A stretch of 64,000 nucleotides of DNA, taken from NCBI GenBank assembly GCA_030063045.1, contig JAQSEB010000086.1, forward strand, positions 1,634,501 to 1,698,500. The letters are read 5' to 3'. Below the pieces are notes generated by a model. That model was not told the DNA's origin and ran no database searches. It saw nothing but the letters and a program-made list of their open reading frames with translations. The DNA comes from Pratylenchus scribneri (lineage: Eukaryota; Nematoda; Chromadorea; Rhabditida; Pratylenchidae). This document shows, in pieces, positions 57,701 through 64,000 of the stretch. How positions within the stretch are numbered: the stretch's first letter is position 1; each line of letters opens with the position of its first letter. The position numbers and the translations under genes are program-made.

Positions 57701-60248
57701 TTATTGTGCAAATTCATCGCTCACTCTGATCAACATTCCTTTTTCTCCAATCTCTACTAACTTCATAAGTTGAGGAAAGCTTTATAAAATGATCCTACAA
57801 TTTTAATATACTTTTTTAAGATATTTTTTGGTATTTATTAATTATCTTATTTAAAGAATTTTTACTTAATTTGCAGTTTTAATTTTAAAAAATAGACTAA
57901 AATATTCAATTTAATATAGGCATTTTCTCTAATCTCTGAAAAATGGCATAAAATAATCTAAAGGGACAATTTTATAAATTTTTTTCCACTTATTTCCGCA
58001 TCAATTTCCATTCAAAAAATAACAAATAGACGAGATTTTAAATACACGGTTCACTCCACAGATTGAAAAAAAAAAAATAAATCGTCTCTTCGTTTCCGCA
58101 TTTTCGCCATTGATCGAATTTGTGTTCATGAAGAGGAAAATGGAAATGAAAAATAGCTTCTTTAAATTCTCAAAAAAAATTTTTGTGACTCATTCGCGTA
58201 AATTCACCATTTTCCTACCTAAACCATTCTTTTTTACCCCCTTGCTTTTATTTTGAAAAACAACAAAAAATGCTCACAATTTAATTTTTAAGAATTCTTT
58301 TCTTTCATCAGCCAATTTCTTCAATATCACAGTTAAAAGATAACATTCGAAGTTCCCCTTTTCTCCAATTGTATTAAAATTGAAAGTTTAAATCTTTCTT
58401 TCTTATTTACCCTTTTTTAATCGAAATAATTGGGAGAGGATTGGACAATGCCAGAGGCAAAAATTAGTCTCTGTAAATTAATAAATTACCAAATGCAAGC
58501 CAATGACAAAGTCATTTTTTAACTAATTTTCTATTGACATCACTTCCCGTGGATATAAAAAATGTCAAGATAAAATAAATTGTACAAAAATTTGTTAGAC
58601 ATATTCCCTGTCAACATTGAAGGAAGCACTGTACTCTCGGCTTTTAAACACTTTCCTCTTTTCCCTTTTTCTTTTCTCTCTTTCCTCATAGATCGTTGAG
58701 AGTGAGAGGCAGACCGGCTGGCTGGCTGAATTGTGGGCGACCGGCTGCCTCATCCCCGCAAGCTTTTCACAAAACTCCAATCACCCCTTTCCACCCTTCT
58801 TCATATTTTCCCTTTCATCAATATTCCAACCAAACACCACATCATCGCTTTCGCCCCTTTCCCACTTTTTCCTTCTAAACAACAACTTTTCCCCTTTTTC
58901 CTCTACATTTTCGCATCCATAAACCAATCGTTCCTTCCTTCCAGCAGCGCAGTTTCCCTTTCACCACTTTTTTATTTTTCATATTTTCCTTTAAATTAGT
59001 GGAAAAGATGTAAGAGAGAGCGAATCAATATTTTTGTGTCAACAAAATTCTTCATTTTTTATATGGACTAATTTGTTCCGCGCACTAAGTCCCATATCTA
59101 TGGTGATTGCTGCCCGAGGCATCTTGCCTTATAATATTCACATTAATTTGAGGGATATGCATGCGCATGCCGGGAGGGTATATTTTAAAAATAAATTTTA
59201 AAATTTTATACATCTCACTTTATGCGGCCATAAACCAATCGTTTCTACCAATAATAGAGCAGCGCATCTTTTCACCACTTTTTTATTTTCCATATTTCCC
59301 CTCAAATTGTTCGCAAATGATGCAACAAATAGGGGGAGCGAATCAATATTTGGAAATAGAAAAAAAATTCTCCATATTTTTATTGTATGGGATATGGCTC
59401 AATTTATTCCACGACTCTCTCTTATACATTTATATATGATTTGCTCCAAAAGGCACAATTTCCTTTTATATCAATTTTCACATTTTTAAATTATTGAAAA
59501 TGCCTTGGGGCGAATTTTAATATATTTTAATAGAATTTTAATTTTTTTTTAGAATTTTAACCCATCCCATAAAATAATTTTTTAAAGTATTTTATTTAAT
59601 TTTTGGCCAATCCTCCTATAAAAAATTTGGATTCGTTTCAATGAATCAATTTTTGATAATTTAACATAAAATATTTAAATTTAACCTGAATTTTGCATTA
59701 GCAAAAAATTTGGCATTATAAAAGGCCACATAATTTGACCAATACTCTAAGAAACATTTCATTAATCTTAAGCTTTAATATTTTGTTATAATAAAATATT
59801 ATAGTATAGCCTTGTTATAATTGGATTTCTTCATTTGAATTATAGGTAAAACTCCTATAAAAATGAATTATAAATTTTATCATTTGTCCAAAATTGGATG
59901 GATAAAAAGTATTGGATAAAAGTATCAAAATTAATAATAAAGTATAGTCTTTATTTTCTCATCATTATTAAATCATTTGAACATCGTTATCACCAATTTA
60001 AAATCACATAATATTACACCCACACAAATCAGCCAAAAAATTATAAAAAACGTATTATGATTAAATTTGGCCACAAAAGTGGGTAGCTGATTATTCCTCC
60101 AACAAATGTACATCCGATTTTTTACATTATGAATGAATGAATCATTCACAAAGGTTTCACTTTCGATTTTTTCGTATTGCCTCCGCACTGCTAGCCTTCC
60201 TCTCCACTTTCACATTTTTATCAATCTATTTTTATAATTGACCACCTT
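57701..60248. other. AT-rich upstream DNA with a duplicated CT-rich block
   Basis: No gene seen. Two related segments of about 125 bp, 58919-59040 and 59231-59355, share ATAAACCAATCGTT, TTTCACCACTTTTTTATTTT and GAGCGAATCAATATTT. Being upstream of a TATA box, they may be duplicated regulatory DNA. Confidence 0.55.
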
Positions 60249-60256
60249 TATATAAG
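60249..60256 (+). promoter_or_regulatory. TATA box of the second filamin-like transcript
   Basis: TATATAAG in a G+C-richer context (CCTTTATATAAGGCGGC) lies 162 nt upstream of ATG 60411. A T-rich acceptor TTCCGTTTTTTAG ends at 60355, leaving a 55-nt leader. Confidence 0.6.
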
Positions 60257-60410
60257 GCGGCTTTTTTCGCCATTGACATCATAAAAAGGCGAAGACTTTC
60301 TTTTGGCCAAATTTTTATGACCATAAATATAAATTAATTTTTTTCCGTTTTTTAGATTTTCATTTTTTGTCCATTAATCTTTAATAAAATTAAAAATTAT
60401 TTGAAAAATT

Positions 60411-63400
60411 ATGTCTGAAGAAAATCGACCGCTCTCCTCGCCCCGTTACGTTTCCCAACTTTACGTAATCCCTGCAGTTGATGCTGCCGAGGCAGGCAAG
60501 GGCCAACTGGAAATTTCGGTCAACCAGGGCCAAGTGCCGAACAATGTCCAAATGCAAGGTGCCTTAATTTATTTTAGTTTTTTTTTATAAAATTTAATTT
60601 GACCAGCAATAGCGAGAAATTTTTAATTTTAATTATTATTTGCATTTTTTAAGGTAAATAAACAGTGCAATTATTTTATGGGTTTGAGGAAAAAAATATT
60701 AAAATGTACTATTTTTTTAAATAAGTCATTTTAAAAACTACATTTATAATAAACTGAATATTTAATAAATTTTTTGAAAGTAATACTTTTTATTCATCTT
60801 AAGATATTATCATTTTTTAAATTTATTTTAAAATATTTATTTGTTTTCAAGAATAGTCTTCAAAATTTAAAACTTGATGAAAAAGTAAATTTTATAAATT
60901 AAGAATCAAATTAATTTATTTTATGAGTTTCATTTTGAATGGCATATTTATGGAAAAGAAAATTATGTAAACTCTTTAAAAAATGGCTATACAATTAATT
61001 TCTGGCAATTGTTTGCCTTTTACTTAGTCCAAGCCAAAATGTCCTTTGTTAAGTGAAACTCATAAAACATATAAAGTGATCTTTTTTTAAATTTTTTAAA
61101 ATTTATTTGATTATAAATAGTAGCACTACCAATAAATTATCCAATTTTAAATAAAATATTATTACGACAAATTTATCTCATTTAAGATGCTGGCCGTTGC
61201 TTGGTCACATTCATTCCTCAACATTCTGGCACATATATGATCGATGTCACATTCAACGGGCTCCAAGTGCATGGATGCCCAATTAAGGTGGATGTTCGCG
61301 AACGACAAGTTGGCAAACCCGTTTCGGCTCCTGTCTATGCCAGACCTGCAACAACATCAACGACTGGTTTGATTGAATAATATTTAAAATATTTTATTAA
61401 AATTTTTTACATCTCATAAACGCAATCTAAATAATTAAAAATATATTATCAAAATAAATTAAATGAAAATCTAATCAAGAGGGCTGAACTTCAATTCAAT
61501 TAAAATTTTATAAAAAATAAAGAATTAAAAAATTTGTATTTTTAAAATTAAATTTTATTTTTTATAAACCATATAAACAATTACAAAAAATTGAAAAATA
61601 TATCAGCATTATAAAATGAAGAATTAATGAATATAAAACGCACAAAGCTCCGTCGAAATAAAAATAATTTTAAAATAAAAAATATTCCCATATCAAGCAG
61701 GAGGTTATGGCACATCGCCACCAGCCCGAGGACCATCTTCTTCCGCATATTTTTCATCAGCCTCGCCTCGGGTAGACACAGCCTTGTCTGCTTCCTCCTA
61801 TGCCCCATCGCCATCGTCACCACATCAAATGGTCGGTTTATTTCTAATGGGCAAAAAAATTTTTAATCCATCAACAAATTTGAACCTTAAATTACAAAAT
61901 TAAATCCATTCTAGAAAAATGGATTATAAAAATAAAAAATATAGATTTTTTGATGAACAAGAAAAAAAATAAAATTTGAAAAAGCATAAAAATAAATAAA
62001 ATTAAATTTAAGCATTCTCCACCGGAACAAAGGCGTCCAATGGGGCCATCGGCGGGCACATCTGAATTGCGAAGTCCGGCTTTGGTCAAACAGCAGCAAG
62101 AAAAACAACAGCAGCAGCAGCAAGGTGCACCAAAAGGCCTTCTCGGCTATACCGTAGCCCAATATGGGTCAAAGGAGAAAATTGTGACCAAAACGACGAC
62201 AACCACAACAGAAATTTCGGGTCAAGAATTTCAACGACAAGAACAGCCGGTGGGAGTCATTTAATTGTTTTAATATTCTGATAAAAATTAAAATTTTGAG
62301 CTCATAATAAAATTTATTATAATTCTTTTTAAATTCAAAATAAAAAATTAAATTTCAAAAATGTTATGACCAGTATTTCCCCAATGGTAAAATTGGTTCA
62401 TAAGTCCCAGACTCGAAACCATACAAATGATATACCATTCGATAGAGCTCGACGAGTTGTATAAGAATATGCAAAAAAATTTGCGCGGCAACGACTTTTG
62501 GCCAAGTTATGGCCATTAAAAAGGATTTTTTCCATAAAAGCGAAGGGTCCCCCCTATGGGTCGAAAATTTTTAAATTTTTTTTTGGCCATATTATAGCTC
62601 ATTCGACGCGGCTCGATGAGCGGAACACGAATCTGCTATCCTTTTTACATAAAACTCGAAAATAAAAAAGTTATGATCATTTTAGTCTCGCTGGAATGTG
62701 TTGGAACTGCGGAGGAATGTAAGAGTGGACTCCGGAGTGTGCGTAGCCGAAGCGCGGGAACTGGACGGGCTTGTGGCGAGCGCAGCGAGCCACAAGCTCG
62801 TCTGGTCGCGCGGAGGCGGAGCACACGTAGGAGTCCACTCTGAAATGCCCACCGGAGCAGTTCCAATCCGTATTTCCTTTGCGCGACTGTAACTTTTTTA
62901 TTTTTGCGATTTTAGGCTAAACAAACAATATTTTCGTAACCAGCTCGTCGAGACGCGTCGATTGATATATATATGGCCGAAAAATATTTTTGAACTTTTT
63001 TGACCCAAAGGGGGGACCCTTCACTTTTGCGATTTTCTAATGGCCATAACTTGGCCGAAAGTCGTTGCCGCGCAAATTTTTTTACATTTTCTTATACAAC
63101 TCGTCGAGCTCTATCGAATGGTATATCATTTGTATGATTTCGAGTCTGGGACCTATGAACCTATTTTTCCTATCCAATTTTATTTATTTCTGTAAAATTA
63201 ATAAACTATTTTAACCGAATAAAATATTTCTAAATATTAATTCGAAATTCAAAAATTATATTTTTTTATTTAAATTTTTCTTTTTTTGGTAAAAATTTGA
63301 CTACTGTAATATTTAAAAGTCAAATAATATTTTTTGAACATAAATATAAAATATAACAAATTAAAATTTTTCCTCCAGCTTTCCCCACGGCACAAATATT

Positions 63401-63657
63401 TTGGTGATGAAATGAGTCGGCCAAGTCCACCGACGGGAATAGCACCAATTTCACCATTGAGCCAACGTCCCGCACAGACAACAATGTCGCCAGCAACCGA
63501 GCCAGAATCTGCCCAATTCGAGATGACACGCTCGGCTGAATTGACACTTTTTCGAGAGCAACATACAACTGGGGAAAATGTTCAAAGAAAGCCACAGGAG
63601 ATTAAATCGCCGACAAGTGGTGTGAGGGACCAAGAAATGCCAAGAAAGGAAATCCCG
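60411..63657 (+). CDS. Second filamin-like coding block, own start, 3' end beyond window
   Basis: Five exons with matching phases: 60411-60558, 61187-61366, 61701-61831, 62013-62249, 63379-63657, giving 325 residues so far and ending in phase 0 at a GTTAGA donor. Residues about 10-85 form one complete filamin Ig-like repeat (VDAAEAGKGQLEISVNQGQV, then HSGTYMIDVTFNGLQVHG). The rest is a long linker rich in Ser, Pro, Gln and Thr (KQQQEKQQQQQQG, KTTTTTTEISG) without a recognised domain. The start ATG is preceded by a closed frame, an acceptor and a TATA box, so it looks like a genuine 5' end. It may be a separate gene or a short isoform of the upstream filamin locus, as the two blocks share strand and family. 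Confidence 0.8.
62386..63170. mobile_element. Foldback element family A, copy 2, in an intron
   Basis: About 785 bp with long inverted ends (CCCAGACTCGAAACCATACA on the left). The same core hairpin and flanks as the 16-kb copy, without the hAT insert. It sits in the intron 62250-63378. No transposase. Confidence 0.88.
62764..62802. repeat. Core hairpin of foldback family A, copy 2
   Basis: A 14-bp stem (62764-62777 with 62789-62802, one wobble) around the loop GAGCGCAGCGA. Several stem positions differ from copy 1, with matching changes on the opposite arm. Confidence 0.8.
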
Positions 63658-64000
63658 GTTAGAATTTTAATAATTAATTTTAAATAATAAATTTTATTAG
63701 GAAAAAAGGCAATCAAAATTTACTCAGCCGAGCTTTTGGAAATCAATTTCCTTAAGAAAATTAAACACGGCAAAACTAGATATATAATTATATATCAAGA
63801 ATTTTGTTATTTTGAATTTTATTTGTGAATTTGTTTGGGATTGGTGTTGTAGATTTTATAAAAACCATGGAAAAAATATTGTTTACATAAACTTATTTCC
63901 AAAATTTTATTATGGGTTGTGGTTCCATTTTAATTGATTAGAAAAGATATTAATCATTTGGTAAAATAGTGTATAAAATATTAAAAGGAAATTTACTCAC
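63658..64000. other. Intron of the second filamin-like block, to window edge
   Basis: Begins GTTAGA. AT-rich, no further exon before the window ends. Confidence 0.6.

Overview
The window reads as a nematode chromosome, most likely an AT-rich plant-parasitic tylenchid such as a root-knot nematode. That inference rests on very AT-rich host DNA, many 40-60 nt introns, T-rich TTTTCAG-type acceptors just upstream of start codons, occasional GC-AG introns, a filamin-like locus and a secreted S1 protease. I cannot fix the species.

Region 1 (1 to about 12.9 kb) is the right part of a Polinton/Maverick-type integrated virus-like element, clearly richer in G+C than its surroundings. It carries a PX-like virion protein (cut by the window edge), the FtsK/HerA-type packaging ATPase, a protein-primed family B DNA polymerase in ten exons, a tandem double-RING protein, and an unrecognised protein built from an array of near-identical 66-nt exons followed by an OB-fold-like domain. 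Between the ATPase and the polymerase, on the opposite strand, lie two genes not expected in a Polinton. One is a stand-alone Argonaute-type PAZ domain behind a long acidic region. The other is a TATA-binding-protein homologue with both half-repeats and all four DNA-intercalating phenylalanines. Capsid, protease and integrase genes and both terminal repeats are not in the window. All reading frames seen are open.

Region 2 (12.9-15.2 kb) is a transition zone with two minisatellites and one weak small-gene candidate. Region 3 (15.2-22.0 kb, minus strand) is a secreted chymotrypsin-fold (S1) serine protease. Its introns hold a foldback element with a hAT-like MITE nested inside it, a 26-bp minisatellite and a further MITE.

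Region 4 (22-36 kb) is AT-rich intergenic DNA with degenerate repeats. Region 5 (36.0-48.4 kb, plus strand) is a filamin-like gene with five to six Ig-like filamin repeats in 12 exons and no actin-binding CH domain. Its introns carry several foldback MITEs and a 5.1-kb gag-only LTR retrotransposon with apparently identical LTRs. Region 6 (48.4-60.2 kb) has no convincing exon and contains about 3.5-4 kb of degenerate satellite of roughly 250-bp period. Region 7 (60.2-64 kb) has a TATA box and a new start codon leading into another filamin repeat and Ser/Pro/Gln-rich linkers, and it runs off the right edge. It is either a second filamin-like gene or an alternative promoter of the same locus.
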